From: Tyto alba
Lineage: Eukaryota; Chordata; Aves; Strigiformes; Tytonidae
DNA length: 64,000 bases
Assembly: GCF_018691265.1 (NCBI RefSeq)
Contig: NW_024881276.1
Coordinates: 558,001 to 622,000 of the forward strand
Direction: 5' to 3'
Position 1 is the stretch's first letter. Each line of letters opens with the position of its first letter. This document shows, one piece after another, positions 38,288 to 50,109 of the stretch. The position numbers were made by a program, and so were the translations under genes. Under the pieces are notes generated by a model. That model was given only the letters and a program-made list of their open reading frames with translations. It was not told the DNA's origin and did no database searches.

Positions 38288-38880
38288 AGGGCGGCGGGGA
38301 GACGGAGCTGGGGGCTGGGGCTGGGGCTGGGGCTGGGGCTGGGGGATGGGGCTGGGGGCTGGGGCTGGGCTGGGGCTGGGCTGGGGGCTGGGGGATGGGG
38401 CTGGGGGCTGGGGCTGGGGGCTGGGGCTGGGCTGGGGGCTGGGGGATGGGGCTGGGGGATGGGGGATGGGGCTGGGGGCTGGGGGCTGGGGGCTGGGGCT
38501 GGGGGCTGGGGGCTGGGGCTGGGGGCTGGGGCTGGGGGCTGGGGGCTGGGGCTGGGGGCTGGGGCTGGGGGCTGGGGCTGGGGCTGGGGATGGGCTGGGG
38601 GCTGGGGGATGGGGCTGGGGGCTGGGGCTGGGGGCTGGGGCTGGGCTGGGGGCTGGGGGATGGGGCTGGGGGATGGGGGATGGGGCTGGGGGCTGGGGGC
38701 TGGGGGCTGGGGCTGGGGGCTGGGGGCTGGGGCTGGGGGCTGGGGCTGGGGGCTGGGGGCTGGGGCTGGGGGCTGGGGCTGGGGGCTGGGGCTGGGGCTG
38801 GGGATGGGGGCTGGGGATGGGGGCTGGGGCTGGGGGCTGGGGCTGGGCTGGGGCTGGGGCTGGGCTGGGGCTGGGGCTGA
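38288..38880 (+). repeat. G-run minisatellite, G-quadruplex-forming
   Basis: About 590 bases consist almost only of GGGG or GGGGG runs separated by CT or AT (ggggctggggg, gggggatgggg). At a larger scale a 214-bp block beginning at 38381 is repeated from 38595 to about 38808 in nearly the same internal order. The + strand is an extreme G4 candidate. The 200-330 codon frames on both strands (Gly/Leu/Ala/Trp on +, Pro/Ser/Gln/Ala on -) exist only because the repeat lacks stops. Confidence 0.95.
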
Positions 38881-39052
38881 GGCGGGTTAGCACGCCGACT
38901 CCCACCCGCGCCCCGCCCGGCAGCGAGGCGGGGGATGAGCCCCGGCCCGGGCGCAGCCCCGCCCCGCAGGCCCCGGGGAGCCGCCTCGCAGGGTCGCGCC
39001 GCTTTCTGCGGGGACGGACGGCGGGGCTGCCGGCCCTGGCTCCGGCCGGCGG

Positions 39053-39129
39053 CCCCGCCCCGCCCCGCCCCGCCCCGCCCCTGCCCCGCCCCGCCCCGCC
39101 CCGCCCCGCCCCGCCCCGCCCCGCCCCGC
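39053..39129. promoter_or_regulatory. CCCCG (Sp1/KLF-type GC-box) array
   Basis: About 15 head-to-tail ccccg units, broken once by ccctg. Each ccccgcccc is a match to the GC-box bound by Sp1/KLF factors. The array lies 280-360 bases upstream of the donor at 39411, a suitable distance for a promoter. Confidence 0.7.
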
Positions 39130-39134
39130 GCTCC

Positions 39135-39410
39135 CGGCTGTCCTCGGCGTGGCAAGAAAGGTGCCGCCGGGGCTGCTTTGGCGTCTTGATCCTCTCCGAG
39201 AGCTTAACAGCACCGCAAAGCCCCCCCGAGCGGCTTTCCCCGCTGAGCCGGGCTTAGGCGTGCGGGCTGCGGCTGGGAGCCGGCCCCGCTCCCCCCCCGG
39301 GCCGGGGGGTCCGGGCCGAGCCCGCGCCGCGGAAAGGCAGCGCTGCCGCCGGTGATGCTCGAGGATGACGGCCCCGGAGGCGAGTTCCCGAGTTCGGATG
39401 CTGCGGAGGG
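39135..39410 (+). other. Candidate first exon in CpG island (non-coding or short N-terminus)
   Basis: Sequence downstream of the GC-box array runs into a strong donor, GGAGGG|gtgagt, at 39411. An ATG at 39355 opens 18 codons (MLEDDGPGGEFPSSDAAE) plus two bases up to this donor, so it could be an upstream frame or a real N-terminus. The 5' border is a guess. It may be the untranslated first exon of CNGA3, joined to the acceptor at 49977, but no direct evidence of that join exists. Confidence 0.35.
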
Positions 39411-39535
39411 GTGAGTCGGGCAGTCACGCTGCCGTTCTGTAACGCCCGGGAGAGCGGGACCGCGTCCCGCGCCTGAGCGCAGTTCTCAGCCTTAACTCGG
39501 GAGCTTGAAGTGGAAACGCAACTCACAGGCTCTCT

Positions 39536-39538
<3 letters not shown>

Positions 39539-39567
<29 letters not shown>
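39539..39567 (+). repeat. Poly-T run
   Basis: Twenty-nine consecutive T residues following ctctctct. Confidence 0.9.
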
Positions 39568-42500
39568 GTTTTAAAAGTATTGATTTGACTAATCGACACA
39601 GAGATCCGTGTATCCACGGCTAAATTGTATTCGGGACATAAATCCCTGCAGAAGCGAGGCCGAGGGGAATGGCCCCGTGCTTAGCTTTGCCTCTTTGATC
39701 CGCATGGCACTAACTTCCCTGCTCTCCGGTCCCTCTGGTACGAGCAGGAGGTGTCAAACCCTGTGTAAAGAACGTGCTGGCAAATGCTACATGCGCAGCG
39801 AGAGGAAATCTCTTCCCTGTGATTCCTGGTCCTCCCGCTACACTGACCTTGTTTTTAGCAATACAACATCTTTTGCAAAACTTGGCCAGTGTAAACCTGG
39901 CCAGAGTGTACCTAAGAACGTGCAAAATACAATGACTGTAATCAGTCTTTCTCTAATGCATGGTCCACTCACTTGCAAAGAGGAAAAAGCCAAAAGAAGA
40001 CAAGGAAAAATGGCATGAAGGTTACTTTAAATCTCTGAGTAAATGATGTTAAATGTAAATGTTGGTACTGGTTAGTAGTGGATATTTTTTACTATATTTT
40101 ATTTTCCAGATTCAGAGTTGTTACATGCAAAGCAAGTAGTAAGAGGACTGTTGTGTTTACAATCTGTAGTTTTCACTGTTACTACTAACAAAATTGTAGT
40201 TTAAGATGTTATAGTTTTTTAAATAGCATAACTTTGCCTTCACTTGGCACAGTTACTTTTTTTCTCTGATATTTTTTGTTGTTTTCTTTGAGTATGCATG
40301 GTAAAATCATCTGATTAGAAAAATACAAGGTGCAGATGATAACAGAACTGTCAGGATGTCTGAGCAGCAAGGGTAATCGTGGTAAACAAGTAGGGAACGA
40401 CTTGAGGCAAGAGCACATAAGCTTCAAAAAATTACACACCATCCATCCATGTCAGCATCCCTCTGCTTTGCCATCTGCACACCTCTGTGCATCCCTGCCG
40501 TTGTCGTCCCATTTGACACCCAAGCTCTGTCACTTCCCTCCAGCACGTTATCCTGCAGCCTTCCCCACTGTTGCCTTCTCTTTTCATTAGCATCTCTTAA
40601 ATCCTCTTCGGTAGAATGCCTTGCTACTGTGCGTGGAACGTGACACAAATTCCCTCCTGTGTTTTCCTTCCCTAGGCAAATGGGGTGGCTGTGGTAGTTC
40701 ACCTAAAGTGGGCAGGGAGTGAATCTGAGCGGGTAACATTCACGTGTGTGCATGCACACACATGTACACGTAGATTTTATAGGTGCTTGTTCAGAAATGT
40801 AAACCTGCTGTGTTTTAGCTGTATTCATGCCCTTGTTATGTTCACTTTTAAGAGTTTCCTTGACAAATGAATGCACTGACAGAGATACTGGCAGAGCTGG
40901 TAAATTTTAGACAGTGGTTACAGAAGCCTTGCACAGAGCTTATTTGCTGTATAGAAACATGGATACCTGCGTCATGTTAACCCGTACTAGTGACAGAAAC
41001 AACATGATGTGAATTGGTTGTCCAGTCAACTGTAATTTGTAATTTACTGTGTTTTAATTTGCGATGTTATGTTCAATATACACAGCTAGTTTCTCCTGAA
41101 CAGTTTCCAGTCTAAAAATTAATACATTCATAGAAAGTAGCCTGCAAGAAAATTTAGTAAATCTTAGGAAATGGAACTGTATTAGTAATAATTTGTCGAT
41201 ATAGAAGGGAAACTCGGTCCAAATACTTCAATTTATTTTAAAGATTATTTTGCTACTACAGGGTGCCAGGGACTGAACCGTCAAATCAATCAAGGATAAT
41301 CATATGCATTTCATTCTAAAACTATAAATTATGCATATATGAATGTGGAGTGTTATGCACACCCCAGAGTACCCGTGAGAGGTACTGTATTTGTTTGACA
41401 GATCTTTAGTACTGAGGTTACTAGGCTATGAATATAAATTACGTGCGTTTCAACAGATATTGGTGCCCCCAGACTGTGGAAAATGCAATATAATGTGGCA
41501 GAGAGTAATAAAATTTTAAAAGTGTACTTTTAAAAGAGTCACAGGATTTAAGAATTATTGATTTAAACTGTTATGCATAATGATTCATGAGGTTAAGGTG
41601 GTGCAGCCTGCTTACTATTTTTTCAACCACTTGGGCTTCATCCAGTAGTCTCTGTACAAAGCTGATTTCCATGACATTGTGCCATAGTTACTGGCATTAA
41701 ATGTAAGTTAAATCTGCAGGTTAATTTACAAACCTCCAAATTATTGAAGAAAAAAGTTGCACCATGTCTTCAAATAACATAGTTGCCTAAAGATTCAGTG
41801 TCCAGTCTTAGAAGTCCATTTGTTGCCTGTACTGGTTGATACATTGGAACTGCAGACTGTCACACATAACGTACACAAGGTACGTAACATACAGCTGAAC
41901 TACAACTATTACAAAGTGGTGTAACAAGGATGGTGTAGGTGGAGGTCAGATCCCAAAATAAATTCCAAAGTCTTGCCAGGGTTGAACCTGAGAGGCTGCG
42001 TGAGGATTTGGAATGTGTTTGAACTAAAATGTTGTAGGTGATCCTATGCAGCTTATCACTGCTTCCATAGCAATAAGTAAAATGTTGTTGAAAGCCTCAA
42101 GAACAGCAGTGTATTACCAACTACACGAATACATAAGATCCATTATAAAATCATATGTAAAGTCATCTTTTACTTTGTGACGGTGATACATATTTCATCT
42201 TGAAAAGCTGTCCTTTGAATTCTGCCATATTTTCCACCTGTAGTTCTTCTAATCTAAATAAATAAGCCTTGGGAATATTAAGTGGTGGTATAAACAGCTT
42301 GATCTACCATCATTACATGATAAACAACTATGTTTACTTCATATCAGAAGTATTAATATTTGTTTGGTTAACACTTTTGAATTAAGTTTGGGTGAGTTAA
42401 CATATACTGCCCTGAAGGGGAACTGCTGGAGTAGCCCAAATGTGAACTCAGTGCTCTTGAGAGAGAGACTGTAGTAATTCAGACTTCTTTCACAGATGTT

Positions 42501-43835
42501 TGGCAGGCTACAAAGTTCATTTTGGTGGCTCATCCGATAGCCAGCAACTTCCTAAATTTGGTATAATTTGTAATATTTAAATGTGTGTCCGTGTGTTGGG
42601 GTTTTTTAGCTACTGAGCATGTGCAAAATAGTCTGAAGCCTGGGCCACCAAGCTGCGCAGAGGCCTTGACGGTGTCCAGGCTGCAGTGGGTGCTGAAAAC
42701 AGGCATTCTTGTCGCTCTGGTGTGTGTTCTCAGAGCATTCAGACCCGTGAGAAGGCACGTGCAAGTGTATCCCACAGGCTACTGGTAGGAGGCTCCGGAG
42801 GGAGGGGGAAAACCGGTTTTGGCTTGCTTAATTTGAAGCAGACTTGAGAAGTTTCTTGTTTTCGAGGTGCAGCTCCTAAGCACAGTGCAGTTTGCTGCAA
42901 ATGGGTGAATAGAAAGGGGGGGTTTATGGCTGTGAACTGAGTACCACCTCCTTTTGGCCTGCAGTTAGACACCCAGTTATTTTCAGTCTCCTGTGTTAGT
43001 TTCAGCCAATTCGTACTGGCTAGCATGTGTAGTTTCCTTCTCAGTGCCTTATTCCTGGGTACCCGATTTTCTGCATGCCTTCTGTAGGAAACCCACTGGA
43101 TGGTACAGCTCCTAAAATTTAGATACTGCAGCCTTCATACCTCTAGTTCTAAGTTTTTAATGTTATAAAGAGATAATTAGAACGTGATTTTAAAATTTAG
43201 GAAATGCTTATGTGGATCTGAAGTTCTCATACATTACTTGAAATTCCATCTGTTGTCAAACAACTGGCTGTTTTGATAAAACAGGTCTTTTATGCCAGAC
43301 AGTACATATAAAATAGTGACAAAAAACATCACTTGCTATTGAATCCAAAAGAAAGAGGATTAAAGAGCGCATGAACTATTTGCATTTGGAGTAGGGAGAG
43401 CTGTCACTAATGTATAATACGTTATATTTTTAGTAAGGTAATGCATCTTTCTCATTTAGCTCTAGTTTCAATGATTTAGTCACTGAAAAGCAATATTCTT
43501 GAGTGTGGAATTATTATTCATCTCTTTCAGGTTAGTACAATTGGTAACAAAGAAAGAAATGCTAAGGGAGAAAGCATGTTAAAATTTTGCTTAAGTCATT
43601 GGTAAAGATGTCAATCTTTCAAGAGCTAGAATTGTTTCAGATAAGTTTTGTTTTGCTGTCTGACACTGGAAAATTCTTCAACCTGAGGCAGTTTTTGTCT
43701 TCCATAGTTTGACTTGGTGTGCTTAAAGATGACTTCCACTTAGTTCTGGGAAATTAAAAATTACAAGGACACTTTAAGGATCCTGTTCCCCAATTTGGTT
43801 GCCTAAAACTGGATAACTAGATTCAGGCTCAGAGG

Positions 43836-43864
43836 ACTATCTATCTGTCTGTCTGTCTGTCTTG
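43836..43864 (+). repeat. CTAT/CTGT tetranucleotide microsatellite
   Basis: Units ctat-ctat followed by ctgt repeated about five times. Confidence 0.85.
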
Positions 43865-44040
43865 TTAAATCACTTGTGAGCTAAATACCTGTTTTAAGTG
43901 CCTAACTTGGATTTATCAGACTTGTCAGCCTTTGGATAATTGAGTTTTACCCTCAGCGTAATTACTAGCTTTAAATACTGAGAGCAGAGAGTGTTCTTCA
44001 AGGAAAACAGATTTTATAAAAGGCAGATAGCTACTTGCAT

Positions 44041-45421
44041 TGGGTGCAGGTGCCCAGGTGCTGGCAGGGGGGCTGCAGGGGCTGCCCCACGCCGGGGACA
44101 GCCGCTCCCAGACAGCGCCCACAGACCCACCACGGGGCATGGCCGAGTGACACCAGTGGCACCTCTGAGAAACCATGTTTAAGAAAGGGCAAAACACCAC
44201 CCAGGCAGTGTGTGAGGAGTGAGGGAAGGAAAAAAAAAAAAAGTGTGAGAAACAGCTCTGCAGACACCAAGATCAGAGAAGAAGGAGGGGAGGTGGTGTT
44301 CCAGGCACCCGAGCAGGGATTCCCCTGCAGCCCACGGAGAGGACCGTGCTGGAGCAGGAATCCACTGTGGAGGACCCAACGGTGGAGCACGTAGCTATTT
44401 CCTGAAGGAAACGACAGCCAGTGGAGAGGAGCTCACACAGGAACAGGTTCTCCTGCCAGGAACCGTGGCCCACGGAGGACCCACAGTGGAGCAGGGTTCT
44501 CCTGCAGGACCGCAGCCCGTGGGAAGGACCCAGAGTGGAGCAGGGTTCTCCTGCAGGACTGCAGCCCGTGGGAAGGACCCAGAGTGGAGCAGGGTTCTCC
44601 TGCAGGACTGCAGCCCGTGGGAAGGACCCACAGTGGAGCAGGGTTCTGCAGGACTGCAGCCCGTGGGAAGGACCCAGAGTGGAGCAGGGTTCTCCTGCAG
44701 GACCGCAGCCCGTGGGAAGGACCCACAGTGGAGCAGGGTTCTGCAGGACTGCAGCCCGTGGGAAGGACCCACAGTGGAGCAGGGTTCTCCTGCAGGACTG
44801 CAGCCCGTGGGAAGGACCCAGAGTGGAGCAGGGTTCTCCTGCAGGACTGCAGCCCGTGGGAAGGACCCAGAGTGGAGCAGGGTTCTGCAGGACTGCAGCC
44901 CGTGGGAAGGACCCAGAGTGGAGCAGGGTTCTCCTGCAGGACTGCAGCCCGTGGGAAGGACCCACAGTGGAGCAGGGTTCTCCTGCAGGACCGCAGCCCG
45001 TGGGAAGGACCCAGAGTGGAGTGGGGTTCTCCTGCATGAATGCAGCCCGTGGGAAGGACCCACAGTGGAGCAGGGGAATGGTGTGGGGAGGAAGGAGTGA
45101 CAGGGAGGAGGCACGATGGACTGACTGCAACCCCCCGTGCTGCTGGTTGGGGTGGAGGAGTTGGGAATGTAGGAGTGAAGTTGAATCTAGGGGGAAAAAG
45201 AGGGGAAGGTATTTTTGTCTTTGTTTCTCATCAGTCTATTTAACTGGTAATAAAGGAAATTGATTTTTCCCAATTCAATTCCATTTTGCCTGGGATGATA
45301 ACTGGTAAGTGGTCTTCCTGTCCTTGTCTCGACCCACGAGCTTTCTCGTCTTACTTTCTCCCCCTGGACCGCTGAGGAGGGGCAGTGAAAGAGCGGCAGC
45401 CAGCCAAGGCCACCCACCACA
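44041..45421 (+). mobile_element. ERV-like non-coding element, plus copy with 49-bp minisatellite
   Basis: It matches the 32.87-34.11 kb copy in order. Shared landmarks are atgtttaagaaaggg, gtgaggagtgaggg, cagctctgcagacaccaag, then a tandem-repeat block, then gtggggaggaaggag, gactgactgcaacccc, tgaagttgaatc, and an LTR-like end (cagccaaggccacccaccac) at 45421. Its own 5' LTR start is not seen, so it is truncated. No viral gene is intact. Confidence 0.72.
44481..45076 (+). repeat. Tandem repeat, 49-bp (variant 46-bp) unit, about 12 copies
   Basis: The landmark cagcccgtgggaaggaccca recurs about 12 times. The full unit also contains gtggagcagggttctcctgc. Several units lack three bases (gggttctgcagg), giving 46-bp variants. 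Because the unit is not always a multiple of three, the frames of up to 280 codons across it are not genuine proteins. Confidence 0.95.
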
Positions 45422-48400
45422 CTGCTAACAACCATGTTTGTGAACACCCAGCTGAGCTCTGCTCACTGCTTGAAGCGGCCGTGTAAGCGCCAGCCTTCAG
45501 TGGCGTTTTCGGGGTGGCGGGTGCCAGCTGGCTGGAGCTGTCTCTCTCTGTGGCCCTGCACAAGGTGTTTGAGGAGTCTGACGCCGCGGCGGCGTTTTCC
45601 TGCGGGCTGACTCCTGATAGCTCCCTGCTTGTTCTGAGCTGCTCCCCAGCCACTCGCTTGCCAGATTTTGCATCCAGTTTTGAAATGCTGATCTTCTCCC
45701 TAGGCTGTTAAACACGTTTGTCGTTAGGAATCTTGGAGGCCTGGAAGGAACAGGTATTTCTCCTTTATCAGACTGCCAGTAATTTGTCAGAATTTTATGT
45801 GCTTCATGCAGGGCCAAATCATTCAGGAGGTCTCACCACCTGTGCTGTACTCAATTTGAAAATTTTTTATTTATTTGTTTTATTATTTATTTCTACCAGT
45901 TCTGTGTTCTGTCTCTCTCTACCACAGCTGGGCCTGCATGGCACAATATAGTAATGAACTTTCGTCCACTCTCCCCACCTCCTTCCAAAAAATATATTAA
46001 TGTATTTTACTGCTTAATAGTAGGATTGTATTTCTATGAAATTATTCCCTCCTCCTTACCTCTAGTTTAGTGCAGGATAAGAGTTCAGACCACACTGTAT
46101 ATTGAATTTGGATTTTACAGCTGAAATCATTGTAAGGGCTCTGAAATGAGCTCCGATTTTCCTTACATATTTTTCTTTTATAGCTGCTTAATCTTTGCCT
46201 TTCTAAGGTGAGCAAGCACCCCCTTTATTTCTCTCCCTTTTCTACATCCTTAGTTATTCTTGCCATGCTTTTATTCTGCAATATCTTTCAGTTTAAGAGA
46301 AGGACTAGTAGTGTCCCAGGTCAGTCCGCATGGTTGTCTCACGGAGCACTTTCAGTGTTCTGTGTGCCATTAGCACTGTCCATGTATGCATTGTTAGCTA
46401 TTGTGTCGGCAAGCCTGCCCTGCACTGAGCAGGGCGTTGCACTGAACCGTACATACATAGCGTTCAGGTTCCCCTCCTGAGAGCACACGGTACATTTGGA
46501 AGCATATAAGGCAGGAGTTTCCTCGCTTTTCACCTGTAGTCGTTGATTTCCATTTGCCTAGCTGCATGGCACTGGCTGTCAAATTGAGAAATTGACCTAG
46601 TTGATGTGGGTCACCCTGAATTTCCTTGCACTCTTCTTGTTGCTCCTGCCCCTAGTACTTTTTGCTCTCCCGAGATCTTCATGTCTCCCTTTTCCTTGTT
46701 TTCATCAGCATCATTCATGAGAGGTTTCCCTATGGAACCATGAAGAATATTGTTCTTAAAGTCTTGCAGTGGTGAAGGTGACCATTTAATCCCAATCTTG
46801 TTTTATGTCTTCCAAGAAGCTAGTTTTTAATCCAAAACAGTGTTTGGTTTCATATCCTATTACTTGTTTTGTTTCTTTAGTGGCATAGCTTTTGGAAGTC
46901 TAAATAAGATGTACAGCTGTTTCCTGTATTCACTGCTCCACTGGCATACTCAAACCATTCCAGGAGATTTGAAATATCTTAATTCCAGTCACTATTAGTA
47001 TTGCCTAATTACAGACTAGTAGTATCTAATATCAGGAGATTAATAACATGTGGAGAAGCCATTTCAGTTTGAAATTTAAAGAAATACTGTACTTAATGTT
47101 TTTCAACCAAGCTTTCAGAAACTGATGCAGAAATCCATACGTCACACCTACAACATCTGAAATACAGAAAGGCATTGTTCGCTGCTCTCCAGGTTCAGGA
47201 GTGTGTCTTTTCAGTGAGATAATACATACTGTCGGTAGTGAATTATCTGCATCATCCCTAAACTTCAGAAGGTTTTTATTATCTCATCCTTTCATTGTTT
47301 TAACAGAGTTATTTATTTTATTGGCGATTATAAACAAGATGACCCTTGTTTAAGAACTGCTGTGGATAGACATCAATCTGATTGTGAATCACCAGGACTA
47401 ATGGCAGGGTCGTTATTGTGTTAGGTGGCAGAACTAGTCAGGATTTTAACACAGTACTGAGTTAGTGCTGGAAATACAGCCTTAGAAAAAAGTTAGGGCT
47501 CTGTTACTTCTCTTCTGAATCATTCTTCTTTTCCTACTATCAAGCTTTTAAAACCTTGAACTAGAATAAAGTGGGCTTAATAGAGGTACTGGGGAATGCA
47601 TGGCACGGTTCAGTGGGAGAGTGAGAACAACTCCCTCTCCTGCAATGTGATAGAGCATTCTATTGTGATTTTAAAAAACAACAAATGATTTGTCTGAGCT
47701 TTAAAGGAGAGCAGGGTCTATACAGAGTGGTAAAATCCAGGAAGCTCATGCCACTTTTAAAAGTTACCTCTTGTGAGACTTTGTATAGTTCAAAGCAGAG
47801 GAAATGAAATAGGCAGCAAGAGCAACTCTCAGTAGGAAGAAGCAATTCGATATTGCGCTATACTTTCTGTACGTGCGTAACAATTGGTCAGCAGGAAGCA
47901 TGCTGCTTTGTTTTTAAATGAAGCAACTGTGACACCCAGGCTCCTGCCGTGTAACCTCGAGCCTCCGGACCTGGGCAGTGAGACACTGTAAATTGTAGAC
48001 TAGTTTTGCAGATTTTCCTAAGCTGAACTTTGAAGAAATCAATAGCAACAGAAGGAAAACCACATTTTCTTCTTACCTTGCATTCTGTTCAAATTAATAT
48101 ATGAGAAATGGGAGTTACCTTAATACTCACTCTTACAGCAAAATAAATGTTCCAGTCACGAAAGCACTACTGCACGTCATATATCCAATGCTGTGTTACA
48201 AAGTATGTAGTAGCAGCAGTAATTATAACTAAGAAATGATTTATGAAGAAATTTTCTAGAGAGGTGATGTTTTTGGCGTCATAGCTATTTTGAAACCTAT
48301 TCATTTGACTAGTTAATTTATTCATAACAACGTTTGTCTCTCAAAGGCTGAATCATTTTAAAATAAATATTCATTGATATTTATAATGGGTATATATTAA

Positions 48401-49977
48401 CATATACATAAATAATTTGTTCATTTTGTGAGACTGCTCCAGTTAACATTTTTAAATGCAGTTATTTTTTTAGCATAAATTATCTGCACTTTAAGAATTA
48501 ATTCATCTGTGTGAACATTCAAATCTGAGAGCGGGTTGAAAGATCTCTATTTTTTTTATACCAATGTGTAATAGAAATGCCCGTTTGTTTTTCTCCAATA
48601 AAACTTAAGTTAACCAGTATGCACAGGGCTCAGTTTAAGGTGAGACACAGTTACACATCAGTTGACCTGCACCGAGGCAAAATTAGTAATAGGAAATACT
48701 GATCAGATTTTCAGGTGTTATATGATGCCCAAGGGCTATTTCTAGACTAATTTAATTATTTCTGGATGAAAAAATTAAGTTAATCTATTTTATATTTTGA
48801 AACATTAAATAATTTTTAAAGCTATATATGATTCCCTTTAGTTGTCTGGAGGTTGTATGGAGGGTAAGTCAGGTATCTGGTTTTAAGAAACTGGATTCAT
48901 AACGGACGTCGTGAGCTTTGCTTCAGGAATAATTCGGGGCAGAATGTTAGTTTCTGTAAGATCCATATTTCATTTGCTGCTAAAGCTGAATGTTGTATGG
49001 TCAGTGAGACAGAGGATTACGGGTGGAAAAGGGACAGTAGATGGTCTGAGGTAGTTGAATGATCCAAAGAGAATTTCATTCTAGTCATATCCCCCCCAAA
49101 AAAGGTTCCTGAATGAAGTTTCAAATCTTAAAAAAAAAAAAATTTCAAAATTCAGAGCTTTCACTGAAAGTCTTGCGGTCGCTCATTTTTAAGACGCTTG
49201 TCTTGAGTCTTAAAACCCCATTTTGCAGGTGACTGATAGCTGTGATATGAGTTTGATAAGGCACTGAAGGCCAAAGCTGGGAAGGAATTTCCTAAATCTT
49301 GTAGGAGCTGGGCTGCTGCATATCTTCACAGAGCTTGTCTTGAAGCAGTATAATAAAAATGATATAGAAATAAGTGGAAAAACCCCCTAGTATGTGTTTA
49401 GTTCAGAGTTTAGATAATATAGAATTAATGCATGGCATATATTGAGGGATACGTTTCATTTATAATCTGCTTGGTTAATATGCATTTTCAGAATAAAAAA
49501 CTTAATCATAAAATAGATAAAATTAGCACAAAGGGATCCACTTAAAGTGGAATGGGTTGTCCTGGCACATGTATTACGTAGCTTTTTTTTGGTTGGCTTT
49601 CTAACTGTAGTTTTCTTTTAATGAGATTTTAAATGTAATTGCACTATGGATAATAGATATGACAGTGTAGGCATTCAGAAAGCCCAGAGACTAAAAAGAG
49701 TGTTGTGTCATGCAACCGTTTTCTTTGGTCATGATGAATTATCTTTGTTACACTTTTACTAGCACTTTTTTCTCTCTAGTGCAAATAAATCAAGAAACGG
49801 GTATCATATTGTGTGTGTAAATATCACTGGCTCTTCTTCAAATGGTTTAAATTGCCTTTTGCTGTTACACTGTTTTAATAAATCACTCTTTTTAAGTACT
49901 GAGCACATTTCTTTTGCAGCTGTCACAAAATATTGTGTTATTGTGTTGTTTTTTTTTTTTTTTTTTCTCTGTTCCAG

Positions 49978-50008
49978 CTGTCATTTAGATGTTGATATGT
50001 AAAGCAAA
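49978..50008 (+). other. CNGA3: CNGA3 5' UTR part with upstream start codons
   Basis: The acceptor follows a long T tract (ttttctctgttccag, ending 49977). The 31 untranslated bases hold two upstream ATGs. The one at 49989 is out of frame and runs past the real start to TAG 50091. The one at 49997 is followed at once by TAA (a start-stop pair). Confidence 0.75.
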
Positions 50009-50109
50009 ATGGCAAAAATCAACACCCAGCACTCCTACCCTGGTATGCACAGACTGTCTGTCAGAACTACTGATGAAGATATTGAAAGGATAGAAAATGG
50101 CTGTATCAG
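50009..50109 (+). CDS. CNGA3: CNGA3 first coding exon
   Basis: ATG at 50009 has a strong context (A at -3, G at +4). The exon encodes MAKINTQHSYPGMHRL, then SVRTTDEDIERIENGCI, plus two bases, and ends at AG|gtaata (50110). Human CNGA3 starts almost the same way and has a matching ENG close to the same place. The start is chosen by this match. Phase 2 exit. Confidence 0.95.

Larger units (their letters stand above)
37950..39440. promoter_or_regulatory. CpG island, likely promoter region
   Basis: CpG is frequent at 38170-38290 and 38881-39440 (cgcggggc, gcggcggg, ccccgccc motifs), in strong contrast to the AT-rich flanks. It contains a G-run minisatellite, an Sp1-type CCCCG array (39053-39129) and a consensus splice donor at 39411. 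No TATA box was seen in a suitable place, which fits a CpG-type promoter. It lies 10.6 kb upstream of the first coding exon of CNGA3 on the same strand. It could drive CNGA3, an unannotated non-coding RNA, or transcription in the other direction. Confidence 0.65.
39411..49977 (+). other. Putative CNGA3 intron 1 or intergenic region
   Basis: AT-rich 10.6 kb with no recognised exon. It holds a T-run (39539-39567), a CTGT repeat (43836-43864) and the ERV-like copy at 44041-45421. Confidence 0.45.

Noticed and set aside
38057..39257. Long open frames of 219-328 codons on both strands in the G-rich minisatellite
   Set aside because: They exist in several frames at once and consist only of the repeat (Gly/Leu/Trp or Pro/Ser/Gln), so they reflect lack of stops in a G/C repeat, not a gene.
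44273..45263. Frames of 210-285 codons with a repeated motif (GLQPVGRT or PTGCSPAGEP)
   Set aside because: They are translations of the 49/46-bp ERV minisatellite on both strands. Units of different length change frame.
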